Assembly: GCA_003647825.1 (NCBI GenBank)
Contig: QMNP01000008.1
Span: forward strand, 1 to 15,992
Direction of reading: 5' to 3'
Origin: Candidatus Cloacimonadota bacterium
GTDB taxonomy: Bacteria; Cloacimonadota; Cloacimonadia; Cloacimonadales; TCS61
Length of the DNA: 15,992 nt
Shown here: one piece after another, positions 1 to 6,903 of the stretch
Layout of the letters: every line of letters starts with the position of its first letter
How positions within the stretch are numbered: position 1 is the stretch's first letter
Position numbers and translations under genes: made by a program
The notes under the pieces: model-generated
The model's input: only the letters and a program-made list of their open reading frames with translations
Told to the model about the DNA's origin: nothing
Databases searched by the model: none

Positions 1-861
1 CGTGATCTCTCGGAATTTATTCTACCTGATTTTGACGAGATCCGCATTGGAATAAATGCAGTTAAATTTGATTATTACATCGGAAATTCTACTCTCGAAG
101 CAGTTTGGATACCAATCTTCCAATCTACGATCATTCCTGGTGCAAATTCGATATGGGTTCCCAAAAAACCGGATTTTCCCATGCCGGTAAATTACGATTA
201 CTCAAATTCAGAAGTAGAAAAGAAACTATCCGAAAGTGAAATTGCCATGAAATATTCTTACCTCGGAAGTGCGATCGATTTTGAATTGATGGCTGCCTAT
301 ATGTGGGACGATAATCCTGCAATGCATATATACCCGCAACCTGATACAACACTTCTTATCAAACCGGAATATCACAGATTACCGTTAGCTGGAGCAAGTT
401 TCAGTAAAGCGATAGGTGGAGCTGTTTTACGCGGGGAAGGAGCATATTATTTTGATAAACGATTTGCTGCTGAGGATCTTTCTGTAAATGGCATCAAAGA
501 AAAGGATTATGCAAATTATCTTGTTGGTTATGATCACAACTGGTTTGGTGTGAATGTGAGTTTCCAATTTATTCAAGAATATATCATGAATTACGAAAAT
601 GATATGCGTAATGATGAATTCTCAAATACGATGACTTTCTTGATTACAGAAGATTTCTTAAGAGAAACATTGCGTGTAGAATTTTTCACCTATTACGGTA
701 TTGATAATAAAGATGCACTCCTTCGTCCTAAAGTTGTTTATGATATTGCTGATGGATTTGAAGTTCAATTGGGAGCAAATATCTTTGCAGGTGAAGAAGG
801 AAATTTTGGACAATATGATGAGAATGATATGATGTTTATGAAAGTAAGATATGACTTTTAA
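1..861 (+). CDS. Outer-membrane beta-barrel protein, 5' partial
   Basis: The reading frame is open from base 1 to the TAA at 859-861, giving 286 visible residues. The first in-window ATG (181) is internal, because in-frame coding continues upstream and no ribosome-binding site precedes it. The protein is rich in Tyr, Phe, Asp and Asn, with many short alternating polar/hydrophobic stretches. It ends in MKVRYDF, a terminal Phe in an alternating pattern, which is the usual C-terminal signal for BAM-dependent insertion of outer-membrane barrels. There are no long hydrophobic helices and no cysteines in the visible part. Its N-terminus and signal peptide lie outside the window. The early part (DEIRIGINAVKFDYY, then VWIPIFQ) loosely recalls DUF1302/porin-like proteins, but I cannot confirm a family. 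It converges on the ribosomal cluster and is functionally unrelated to it. The barrel class is fairly likely; the substrate is unknown. Confidence 0.62.
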   Translation, partial: RDLSEFILPDFDEIRIGINAVKFDYYIGNSTLEAVWIPIFQSTIIPGANSIWVPKKPDFPMPVNYDYSNSEVEKKLSESEIAMKYSYLGSAIDFELMAAYMWDDNPAMHIYPQPDTTLLIKPEYHRLPLAGASFSKAIGGAVLRGEGAYYFDKRFAAEDLSVNGIKEKDYANYLVGYDHNWFGVNVSFQFIQEYIMNYENDMRNDEFSNTMTFLITEDFLRETLRVEFFTYYGIDNKDALLRPKVVYDIADGFEVQLGANIFAGEEGNFGQYDENDMMFMKVRYDF

Positions 862-972
862 TATTGCAGATATAAGAACATAATAGAAGACTACACATTC
901 AGATTGAGAGAAAAGCAAGGAGAACGTAGCAGCTGACACCATTAACAAAAAACATCCGATTATCTATTCCAG

Positions 973-1009
973 AAAAAAATAAAAAACCGGTTCCCAGGTA
1001 GGAAACCGG
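973..1009 (-). terminator. Rho-independent terminator of the ribosomal cluster
   Basis: Read on the minus strand, the sequence CCGGTTTCC-TACCT-GGGAACCGG forms a 9-bp stem with a 5-nt loop. It is followed by T6-A-T7 (positions 986 down to 973). One stem position is a U-G wobble in the minus-strand RNA but would be a C-A mismatch in plus-strand RNA, and the plus-strand side has no T tract. It therefore works for the minus-strand operon only. It lies about 40 nt after the rplQ stop. The converging plus-strand gene has no clear terminator of its own between 862 and 972. Confidence 0.9.
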
Positions 1010-1050
1010 CTGTAGTTATTTCAGAATCTAAGCGCTTAAACTCTTACTTG

Positions 1051-1458
1051 TTATTTTGCGATATCTTTTGTTTTGATATCGTCTTTTTTGGCAGTAGTAT
1101 CGTTGCCTTCTACAAATTCGATAATAGCCATGGGAGCGCAATCACCAGTACGATAGCCATTCTTCAAAACGCGGGTATATCCGCCTTCCCGGCCAATGTA
1201 TTGAGGAGCGATCTCATCAAACATTTTCTTCACCAGGTCGCGATTTTTAAGAACTTTAAAAACCAGACGGCGATAGTGAATAGTATCTTTTTTGGCATAA
1301 GTTATCAGTCTTTCGGCTACACCTCTAATCTCTTTGGCACGAGCCACAGTGGTATTAATTCTACCATGTTCTACCAGAGAAGAAACCAGGTTCTTTTTCA
1401 TCAAATTGCGATGGGCACTTTCTCTACCGAATTTTCTGCCGCTTACTTTATGTCTCAT
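1051..1458 (-). CDS. rplQ: 50S ribosomal protein L17
   Basis: This 135-residue protein starts with MRHKVSGRKFGRESAHR, the standard L17 N-terminus, followed by the conserved helix with TTVARAKEIRGVAERLI (about residues 36-52) and the GYTRVLKNGYRTGDCAPMA segment (about 93-111). L17 binds 23S rRNA domains near the peptide exit side of the 50S subunit. The last ~20 residues are a charged, Lys/Asp-rich tail of the kind that varies between phyla. It is the last gene of the cluster, 15 nt after rpoA. The rpoA stop is followed at once by TAAGGA, so the leading sequence is a tandem stop that also contains the Shine-Dalgarno. The ATG at 1458 gives the canonical start. Confidence 0.97.
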   Translation of the reverse strand: MRHKVSGRKFGRESAHRNLMKKNLVSSLVEHGRINTTVARAKEIRGVAERLITYAKKDTIHYRRLVFKVLKNRDLVKKMFDEIAPQYIGREGGYTRVLKNGYRTGDCAPMAIIEFVEGNDTTAKKDDIKTKDIAK

Positions 1459-1473
1459 AATTCTAAATCCTTA

Positions 1474-2484
1474 TTATTTGATAGTTACTCTGCTCTTGGC
1501 GTCGTCGATCTTCTGCTTAATGCCGTTCACGTTCATACCCAGAGAAAGTTCATAATTTTCTAATAAAGCGTTAATTTCTTCTAACGATTTTTTACCAAAA
1601 TTGCGATACTTCAGCATCTCATTTTCGCTTTTGGATACCAGTTCTCCTATTGTGTCGATCTTGGCAGCTGCCAGGCAGTTGCTGCATCGCACCGAGAGTT
1701 CCAGTTCATGCACATTTGTTTCCAGGATCTTATCCATTCTTTCCAGTTCAGGATCCATTTCTATTTCTTCGATATATTCCGGTTCTTTTTCAAATAGAAC
1801 CACTCTATCGTAAAGATCTCTTAAGATCTTGGCAGAAAGATACAGTGCATCTTTAGGATCGATACTGCCATCTGTTGTAATTTCGATGGTGAGTTTATCA
1901 AAATCGATCTTTTCTCCAACTCGCATTGCTGCAGTTTCGAAATTTACTTTTGTAATGGGAGAATAGATGGAATCGATTGGAATAGTTCCTACCGGTTTCT
2001 CATCCATACTGTGGTTCTCTGCAGGTAGATATCCTCTGCCGATGCCTATCCAGATTTCCATTCTAAAGTCAACATCTTCGGTCATTTCCAGAAGCACAAG
2101 ATCTTTGTTGATGATTTCAACTTCGGTGTTTTCCTGAATATCTCCAGCTGTGATAACACCAATACCCTTGTGTTCCAGCACCAGCAATTCTTCATTGATC
2201 GAATCAGATTTTAAAACCAGTTTTTTCAGTTTCAATATCAAATCGATATAATCGGAATCTGAACCTGGAATGGGGGCGAATTCGTGATGCAGGCCTTCGA
2301 TTTTTACAAAACGTACGGCAGCACCTTGAATCGCGGATAACAAAACTCTACGCAGAGTATTTCCTACAGTAGTAGCGAATCCTTTTTCCAGTGGGCCAAT
2401 CTCAAATTTCCCATAGCTACCGCTATAGGTTGTCTCATCTACTTGTACCTTATCAGGTAATTGTAATGGTTCAAGGAACATCAT
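1474..2484 (-). CDS. rpoA: DNA-directed RNA polymerase subunit alpha
   Basis: A 336-residue alpha subunit. The N-terminal dimerisation and assembly domain covers about residues 1-232, with the conserved GFATTVGNTLRRVLLSAI segment at about 35-52. A linker rich in Glu and Pro follows (about 233-257), then the C-terminal DNA/activator-binding domain (about 258-318). That domain keeps the residues that contact UP elements: R266, N269, C270, G297, K299 and S300 (E. coli R265, N268, C269, G296, K298, S299). UP-element recognition is therefore probably retained. The start is MM (2484); AGGGAGG 9 nt upstream supports the first ATG. It sits 17 nt after rpsD in the classic alpha-operon position, tying polymerase supply to ribosome synthesis. 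Confidence 0.98.
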   Translation of the reverse strand: MMFLEPLQLPDKVQVDETTYSGSYGKFEIGPLEKGFATTVGNTLRRVLLSAIQGAAVRFVKIEGLHHEFAPIPGSDSDYIDLILKLKKLVLKSDSINEELLVLEHKGIGVITAGDIQENTEVEIINKDLVLLEMTEDVDFRMEIWIGIGRGYLPAENHSMDEKPVGTIPIDSIYSPITKVNFETAAMRVGEKIDFDKLTIEITTDGSIDPKDALYLSAKILRDLYDRVVLFEKEPEYIEEIEMDPELERMDKILETNVHELELSVRCSNCLAAAKIDTIGELVSKSENEMLKYRNFGKKSLEEINALLENYELSLGMNVNGIKQKIDDAKSRVTIK

Positions 2485-2501
2485 AAAACTTTTCCTCCCT
2501 A

Positions 2502-3137
2502 TTACTTGGAATAATATTCAACGATTAAACGCTCGTCAACATCCAGTTGGATCTGCTCACGCGTCGGGATACTAAGAATTTTTCCTTTGAAATTATCTTT
2601 TTCCACTTGGAACCATTCATACACTTCTACTTCTGTAGAAGATTCGATTGCTTCCTGGATCAAAGGCATTTGCCTGCTTTTTTCTTTAATTTCTATTACA
2701 TCTTCCCCTTTTACAAGGAAGGATGGAATATTTACTTTTCTACCATTGACTGTGATGTGACCATGACGAATGATCTGACGTGCAGATTTTCGAGATGGAG
2801 CAAACCCCATTCTAAAGACTACATTATCCAGTCTAGTTTCCAGGAATTGCAGCAGGTTTTCACCGGTAACACCAGATTTTTTTGCAGCCATGGTAAAATA
2901 TTTGCGGAATTGTTTTTCCAGTATTCCATAAATTCGGCGAACTTTTTGTTTTTCTCTAAGATGAATTCCATAATCGCTAAGGCGTTTGCGGAATCCTTTT
3001 CCACTACCGTGGTCGCCGGGAATATAGGCACGTCGTTCAAACGCACATTTATCAGAGTTACAACGTGCACCTTTAATAAAAAGTTTTGCACCTTCTCTTC
3101 TACATAATTTACAAGATGGTCCAGTATATCTAGCCAT
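2502..3137 (-). CDS. rpsD: 30S ribosomal protein S4, zinc-binding type
   Basis: A 211-residue S4, a primary 16S rRNA binder that nucleates assembly of the 30S body and lines the mRNA entry. I start it at the ATG at 3137 (MARYTGPSCKLC), the family's canonical N-terminus. The same frame is open to an ATG at 3203, but that would overlap rpsK by 56 nt and adds a non-conserved 22-residue leader. Cys9, Cys12, Cys26 and Cys31 form the C-X2-C-X13-C-X4-C zinc site seen in Thermus S4 and lost in many S4 proteins. The S4 RNA-binding domain follows, with LETRLDNVVFRMGFAPSR and the RQIIRHGHITVNG segment. The rpsK stop TAA is part of the AAGGG ribosome-binding site 6 nt before the start. In E. coli S4 represses the alpha operon; no leader for that is evident here. 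Confidence 0.97.
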   Translation of the reverse strand: MARYTGPSCKLCRREGAKLFIKGARCNSDKCAFERRAYIPGDHGSGKGFRKRLSDYGIHLREKQKVRRIYGILEKQFRKYFTMAAKKSGVTGENLLQFLETRLDNVVFRMGFAPSRKSARQIIRHGHITVNGRKVNIPSFLVKGEDVIEIKEKSRQMPLIQEAIESSTEVEVYEWFQVEKDNFKGKILSIPTREQIQLDVDERLIVEYYSK

Positions 3138-3147
3138 ATTTCTACCC

Positions 3148-3540
3148 TTATATTCTTCTAGTTTTTCGAGGTCTACAACCATTGTGAGGAATCGGTGTAG
3201 CATCTATGATCATAGTGATCTGTAAGCCGTTTGCATCTAATGCTCTAATGGCAGATTCGCGTCCACCACCCGGGCCTTTCACTATTACTTTTACTTTGTT
3301 AATTCCCATTTCCAAAGCAGCTTTTGCTACTTCTTCGCCAGCCAGCTGTGCTGCAAATGGAGTACTTTTTTTAGAACCTTTATAACCAATCTTTCCGCCT
3401 GAAGACCAGGTGAGAACGTTGCCGGCTTTATCGGTAAGAGAAACAATAGTATTATTAAAGCTTGAATGAATGCTGGCTATACCTTCATTGAAGGACAACC
3501 GTACGCGTTTCTTCTTAGTTCTGGTTTTTACTTGTGCCAT
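3148..3540 (-). CDS. rpsK: 30S ribosomal protein S11
   Basis: A 130-residue S11, which sits on the 30S platform next to the E-site codon. Conserved elements seen are ASIHSSFNNTIVSLTD (about residues 22-37), WSSGGKIGYKGSKKSTPFAA (45-64), VKGPGGGRESAIRAL (87-101) and TPIPHNGCRPRK near the C-terminus. The Asn-Gly pair at 120-121 corresponds to the site that forms isoaspartate in E. coli S11. The tail reads RKTRRI rather than the common PPKRRRV. The ATG start is 9 nt after the rpsM stop; the rpsM TAG reads into GGG to form an AGGGG Shine-Dalgarno 6 nt before the start. Confidence 0.98.
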   Translation of the reverse strand: MAQVKTRTKKKRVRLSFNEGIASIHSSFNNTIVSLTDKAGNVLTWSSGGKIGYKGSKKSTPFAAQLAGEEVAKAALEMGINKVKVIVKGPGGGRESAIRALDANGLQITMIIDATPIPHNGCRPRKTRRI

Positions 3541-3549
3541 TGTTTGCCC

Positions 3550-3921
3550 CTATTTCCTTTTACCTGCGCCGGAACCTTTACGACGGCCACGTCGTGTTCT
3601 GGCATTGGTATGTGTTCTTTGTCCACGGCAAGGCATTGATTTTTTATGTCGCAGGCCTCTGTAGCAGCCGATTTCCATCAATCGCTTAATGTCCATAGCT
3701 ACCTGTGTTCTAAGTTCACCTTCTACTATATATTCGTCTTGAATAGCTTCTCTGATAAGCTTTTCTTCTTCTACAGAGAGATCTTTAACTTTTTTATTTT
3801 CATCGATATTTACTTTGCTAAGGATTTCACGGGAGACAGAATGTCCTATCCCGTAAATATAAGTGAGACCAATAATGATTCTCTTATCCCTAGGTAACTC
3901 AACTCCAGATATATGTGCCAA
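3550..3921 (-). CDS. rpsM: 30S ribosomal protein S13 (TTG start)
   Basis: A 123-residue S13, the head protein that contacts the P-site tRNA and bridges to the 50S. Visible landmarks are the N-terminal AHISGVELP, the TYIYGIG turn (20-26), RGLRH (88-92) and the basic RGQRTHTNARTR tail (99-110), followed by an RK/G-rich end. The start codon is TTG at 3921. It is preceded at 7 nt by a perfect AGGAGG, it gives the canonical N-terminus, and no ATG lies nearby in frame. It follows rpmJ by 18 nt and leads the rpsM-rpsK-rpsD-rpoA-rplQ block. Confidence 0.97.
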   Translation of the reverse strand: MAHISGVELPRDKRIIIGLTYIYGIGHSVSREILSKVNIDENKKVKDLSVEEEKLIREAIQDEYIVEGELRTQVAMDIKRLMEIGCYRGLRHKKSMPCRGQRTHTNARTRRGRRKGSGAGKRK

Positions 3922-3939
3922 GCTCAGTCCTCCTTTTTA

Positions 3940-4056
3940 TTAGCCTTGACGCTGCTTATGCTTAGGGTTGCTGGAACAGATAACCCTTATCACGCCATTT
4001 CGTTTTATAATTCTACAATCTTTACAGATCTTTTTTACAGATGCTTGAACTTTCAT
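3940..4056 (-). CDS. rpmJ: 50S ribosomal protein L36, zinc-binding type
   Basis: A 38-residue protein found by translating the gap between infA and rpsM. It begins MKVQASVKKICKDC and ends NPKHKQRQG. Cys11, Cys14, Cys27 and His33 form the zinc ribbon of the C+ form of L36, which stabilises 23S rRNA near the GTPase-associated region. Two ATG codons are adjacent (4059 and 4056). I choose the second, because MKV is the family's start and AGGAG is then 6 nt away instead of 3 nt. The infA stop TAG runs directly into this Shine-Dalgarno. Confidence 0.95.
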   Translation of the reverse strand: MKVQASVKKICKDCRIIKRNGVIRVICSSNPKHKQRQG

Positions 4057-4065
4057 CATCCTCTC

Positions 4066-4284
4066 CTATTTATAACGATAAGTTATTCTTCCCCGATTTA
4101 GATCGTAGGGAGACAATTCAACTTTTACTTTATCGCCTGGCAAAATACGTATGTAATGCATTCTCATTTTACCAGAGCTATGTGCCAGTATTTCGTGTCC
4201 GTTTTCTAACTGTACCCTGAAAGTTGTATTTGGTAGTGCTTCTGTCACTACTCCTTCAACTTCGATTACACCTTCTTTTGCCAT
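4066..4284 (-). CDS. infA: Translation initiation factor IF-1
   Basis: A 72-residue single OB-fold protein of normal length. It carries the typical MAKEGVIEVEGVVTEALPN start, the LENGHEILAHSSGKMR core (about residues 26-41) and the ILPGDKVKVELSPYDL...GRITYR end. IF-1 occupies the 30S A site during initiation and supports IF-2 and IF-3. It lies between map and rpmJ as in many bacteria. The 31-nt gap before it has only a weak ribosome-binding site (AAGAG about 7 nt upstream, with an AGGA too far away), unlike the strong sites elsewhere in the cluster. Confidence 0.98.
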   Translation of the reverse strand: MAKEGVIEVEGVVTEALPNTTFRVQLENGHEILAHSSGKMRMHYIRILPGDKVKVELSPYDLNRGRITYRYK

Positions 4285-4307
4285 AATTTTCTCTTATTTC
4301 CTGTAGG

Positions 4308-4329
4308 CTTATAAGTTAATTCTTATAAG
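4308..4329 (-). other. AT-rich hairpin spanning the map stop codon
   Basis: Two copies of the self-complementary octamer CTTATAAG (4308-4315 and 4322-4329) flank a 6-nt loop that holds the TAA stop of map. In RNA this can form an 8-bp stem, mostly A-U. No T tract follows on the minus strand, so it does not look like a terminator. It could be chance, an RNA-processing site, or a mild block on read-through between map and infA. Confidence 0.3.
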
Positions 4330-5080
4330 CGGTTAAAATTTCTGGATCACTCTCTGTAATTAATACTGTATTTTCGTAATGTGCCGAAAGTGAACCATCT
4401 TCCACAAAAAATTCCCAACCTTTTTCGATAACTCGATTGGTTCCGATATTTACCATTGGTTCTATTGCCAGTGTCATTCCTTTCCCAAGGCGAGGGCCTT
4501 TACCCTTTGCTCCCCAGTTTGGAATTACCGGATCTTCATGAAGTCTTCGGCCTATTCCATGACCAGTAAGATTATCAGCCACAAAATAACCCTGATCTAA
4601 CACGTAAGATCCAATAGCATAAGAAATATCACCAACTCTGGCACCGACTCTGGCTTGAGCCATTCCTCTGTCAAGTGCTTCCATCGTAACCTGCAGAAGC
4701 TGTTCAGCTTCGCTGGAAATCTGGCCCACTCTATAGGTTCTGGCTGCATCACCATAAAATCCGTCTTTGTAAACACCCACATCTATTCCGATAATATCAC
4801 CTTCCTGCAAGATCTCCGTTTTGGAGGGAATGCCATGAACCACACCTGAGTTCACGGAAGTGCAGAGTGCAGCTGGAAATGGAGGAAGACCGGGAACTGA
4901 ATATCCCTTAAAGGCCGGACGGCCGCCTTCGCTTCTTATCAACTGCTCAGCGAAATTATCAAGATCCAGCGTGCTTACGCCAGGTTTAACAATACTTCCA
5001 ATTTTATGAAGCAGCTTACCGACGATGCGGTTTGCTTCCCGCATCTTTTCGATTTCCTGATTGTTCTTAATTGTGATCAT
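4316..5080 (-). CDS. map: Methionine aminopeptidase, type I
   Basis: A 254-residue cytosolic metalloprotease that removes the initiator Met from nascent proteins after deformylation. The five metal ligands are in place: D100 (IDVG), D111 (GDAA), H174 (GHGIG), E207 (AIEPM) and E236 (HYENT). The substrate-contacting H82 (VVHG) and H181 (LHEDP) are also present. No N-terminal zinc-finger or SH3-binding extension is present, so this is the short bacterial type Ia form. It lies 41 nt after secY, the longest gap in the cluster, and its ribosome-binding region is only a weak purine run (AGAAGAAG). adk, which sits between secY and map in many bacteria, is absent. Confidence 0.98.
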   Translation of the reverse strand: MITIKNNQEIEKMREANRIVGKLLHKIGSIVKPGVSTLDLDNFAEQLIRSEGGRPAFKGYSVPGLPPFPAALCTSVNSGVVHGIPSKTEILQEGDIIGIDVGVYKDGFYGDAARTYRVGQISSEAEQLLQVTMEALDRGMAQARVGARVGDISYAIGSYVLDQGYFVADNLTGHGIGRRLHEDPVIPNWGAKGKGPRLGKGMTLAIEPMVNIGTNRVIEKGWEFFVEDGSLSAHYENTVLITESDPEILTAYKN

Positions 5081-5121
5081 ACTGCTTCTTCTATCACTCT
5101 ATTTATTTTTGTTAAAAAGAT

Positions 5122-6432
5122 CTATCGACGTCTTCCGCGTAATTTACCTTTCTTCATGAATCCTTCGTAGTGACGCATCACCAGATGAGATTCGATCTGC
5201 TGAAGTGTATCCAGAGCCACACCAACGATAATGATGAGACCTGTTCCACCAAAGTAGAAAGGAAGATTAGTCCATTTCTGCAGGAATTCGGGAATTACAG
5301 CAATAATAGCAAAGAAAACAGCACCTGGCAATGTAATACGAACCAACACACTGTTAATGTAGTCGGATGTCTTTTTACCGGGTTTACGGCCAGGAATAAA
5401 TCCACCGTATTTCTTCATATTTTCTGCCATTTCGATTGGATTCATTACCATCGCTGTATAGAAATAAGCGAAGAAAATAATAAATCCCATATAAAGGATC
5501 GTATATAACCATTCCCCTGGAGAAAGAACCTGTACTACAGAGTTCATAAAATCGCTGTCCTTGAAGAAAGTAGCGATAGTTCGGGGGAACATGAGGATTG
5601 CCTGAGCAAAGATGATGGGAATAACACCAGCTGTATTCACCTTCAAGGGAATATGTGTGCTCTGTCCACCATATACTTTACGACCAACAATTCTTTTGGC
5701 ATACTGCACAGGTATCTTGCGAAGACCCTCTGTAACAAGAACTACAGAGGCAGTAACCACGACCATAACGATAAGTACCAGCACAGCCATGAAAATGGAC
5801 ATAGCTTGTGCTTGAACCATCTGGAACATTTGATAGAAGCCTTGTGGATAACGGGCTATTATACCAGCAAAGATAATAAGTGATATACCGTTACCAATTC
5901 CGTGTTCTGTGATCTGTTCTCCCAGCCACATAATGAACATAACACCAGTTACCATAGTAATAACGCTGGTAAATATGAACAAGAATCCTGGATGAGGAAC
6001 TGCACCTTCTACACCGGATTGCAAAAATACACTAATACCAATAGCATTGAAAGAAGCAATAGCTACTGTACCATAACGTGTATATTGAGCAATTTTCTTT
6101 TGTCCTTCTGCACCTTCTTTCTTCAATCTCTCGAAGAATGGAATTACTCCGCCTAACAGCTGAATAACGATCGAAGTGGTGATATAAGGCATGATTCCAA
6201 GTGCGAACACTGAAGCACGTCCCAGGTTTCCACCAACGAAAAGGTCGAACATTCCAAATAAATTTCCACCGGATTTTGCAGCATTGCCCAGAAATTGTTC
6301 CAGAGCTGCAGCATTAATGCCGGGGATGGGAATAAAACTTCCCAGTCTATAGATTATCAGGATCAAACCGGTAAAGAGAATTTTCTTTTTCAGATCAGGG
6401 ATCTTAAAGATATTGGATATGCTCTTTAACAC
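5122..6432 (-). CDS. secY: Protein translocase subunit SecY (GTG start)
   Basis: The 436-residue channel subunit of the SecYEG translocon in the inner membrane. About ten hydrophobic helices are visible (roughly 17-37, 74-96, 118-138, 150-171, 179-195, 209-233, 268-288, 308-330, 364-384, 393-411). The plug region (about 56-72, GNLFGMFDLFVGG) follows TM1. The cytoplasmic loop GLRKIPVQYAKR (236-247) is the SecA/ribosome contact loop, and EMAENMKKYGGFIPGRKPG (334-352) is the other conserved cytoplasmic loop. The start codon is GTG at 6432, 1 nt after the rplO stop. GGAGGT within the end of rplO lies 8 nt upstream, so translation is probably coupled. Confidence 0.97.
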   Translation of the reverse strand: MLKSISNIFKIPDLKKKILFTGLILIIYRLGSFIPIPGINAAALEQFLGNAAKSGGNLFGMFDLFVGGNLGRASVFALGIMPYITTSIVIQLLGGVIPFFERLKKEGAEGQKKIAQYTRYGTVAIASFNAIGISVFLQSGVEGAVPHPGFLFIFTSVITMVTGVMFIMWLGEQITEHGIGNGISLIIFAGIIARYPQGFYQMFQMVQAQAMSIFMAVLVLIVMVVVTASVVLVTEGLRKIPVQYAKRIVGRKVYGGQSTHIPLKVNTAGVIPIIFAQAILMFPRTIATFFKDSDFMNSVVQVLSPGEWLYTILYMGFIIFFAYFYTAMVMNPIEMAENMKKYGGFIPGRKPGKKTSDYINSVLVRITLPGAVFFAIIAVIPEFLQKWTNLPFYFGGTGLIIIVGVALDTLQQIESHLVMRHYEGFMKKGKLRGRRR

Positions 6433-6433
6433 T

Positions 6434-6886
6434 TTAGATTACCTCCGCTGTACCGCCTGACTTCTCGATCAATTCTTTGGCTGTTTTAGAGAATGCATTA
6501 GCTTTCACGATGATCTTCTTATTGAAACCTTCACCAACTCTGGCAAGGATCTTAACAGGAGCTTTTTCGTTTGCTTTAGCCTTTCTGATGAGATTCAGAT
6601 CTTCTAGTTTTGCAATATCAAACTCAACGTCATCCAACATCTGTAATGTTTCCAGATTTACAACTCTAAACTGCTTTTTAAAAATATTTGTGAATCCTCT
6701 TTTGGGAACACGACGCTGCAAAGGCATTTGGCCACCTTCGAACCAGGCTGGAATACTTCCGCCGGAACGAGATTTCTGACCTTTATGTCCACGGCCGGAT
6801 GTTTTTCCTTGTCCTGTACCATGTCCTTTACCCAAGCGCTTCTTTTTGTGTTTGATCTGAGGACGCTCAATTTTATGAAGTTCCAT
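6434..6886 (-). CDS. rplO: 50S ribosomal protein L15
   Basis: A 150-residue L15 of normal length, a late-assembly 50S protein reaching into 23S rRNA. The N-terminal half is the unstructured basic, glycine-rich arm with LGKGHGTGQGKTSGRGHKGQ (about residues 18-37) and the SIPAWFEGGQMPLQRRVPKRGF segment (44-65). The C-terminal globular part ends in SGGTAEVI. It has an ATG start with AAGGAG 5 nt upstream, 17 nt after rpmD. The C-terminal codons carry the Shine-Dalgarno of secY. Confidence 0.97.
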   Translation of the reverse strand: MELHKIERPQIKHKKKRLGKGHGTGQGKTSGRGHKGQKSRSGGSIPAWFEGGQMPLQRRVPKRGFTNIFKKQFRVVNLETLQMLDDVEFDIAKLEDLNLIRKAKANEKAPVKILARVGEGFNKKIIVKANAFSKTAKELIEKSGGTAEVI

Positions 6887-6903
6887 TATTTCTCCTTATC
6901 CCG

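Noticed and set aside
658..948. 96-codon minus-strand frame at the convergent junction
   Set aside because: It mostly overlaps the barrel gene in antisense, lies downstream of the cluster's terminator, and has no recognisable protein features.
1029..1038. Perfect palindrome TAAGCGCTTA after rplQ
   Set aside because: It is only 10 bp, with no loop or T tract, and lies between the stop codon and a better terminator. It is easily explained by chance.
1048..1563. 171-codon plus-strand open frame opposite rplQ and the end of rpoA
   Set aside because: It is antisense to two secure genes, with a translation biased to Phe/Ser/Ile and no supporting start signal.
2547..3107. 186-codon plus-strand open frame opposite rpsD
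   Set aside because: It lies entirely antisense to the highly conserved rpsD, its translation is low-complexity Phe/Ser/Cys-rich, and there is no ribosome-binding site. It is a shadow of the real gene.
3138..3203. Upstream start for rpsD at 3203
   Set aside because: The extra 22 residues are not S4-like and would overlap rpsK by 56 nt. The canonical MARYTGP start at 3137 has its own ribosome-binding site.
4308..4329. Hairpin at the end of map as a terminator
   Set aside because: The stem is A-U rich and no T tract follows on the minus strand. infA starts only 31 nt after map and the genes look co-transcribed.
5081..5121. Possible internal promoter before map
   Set aside because: The gap is AT-rich, but I could not find a -35/-10 pair with proper spacing that stands out from background composition.
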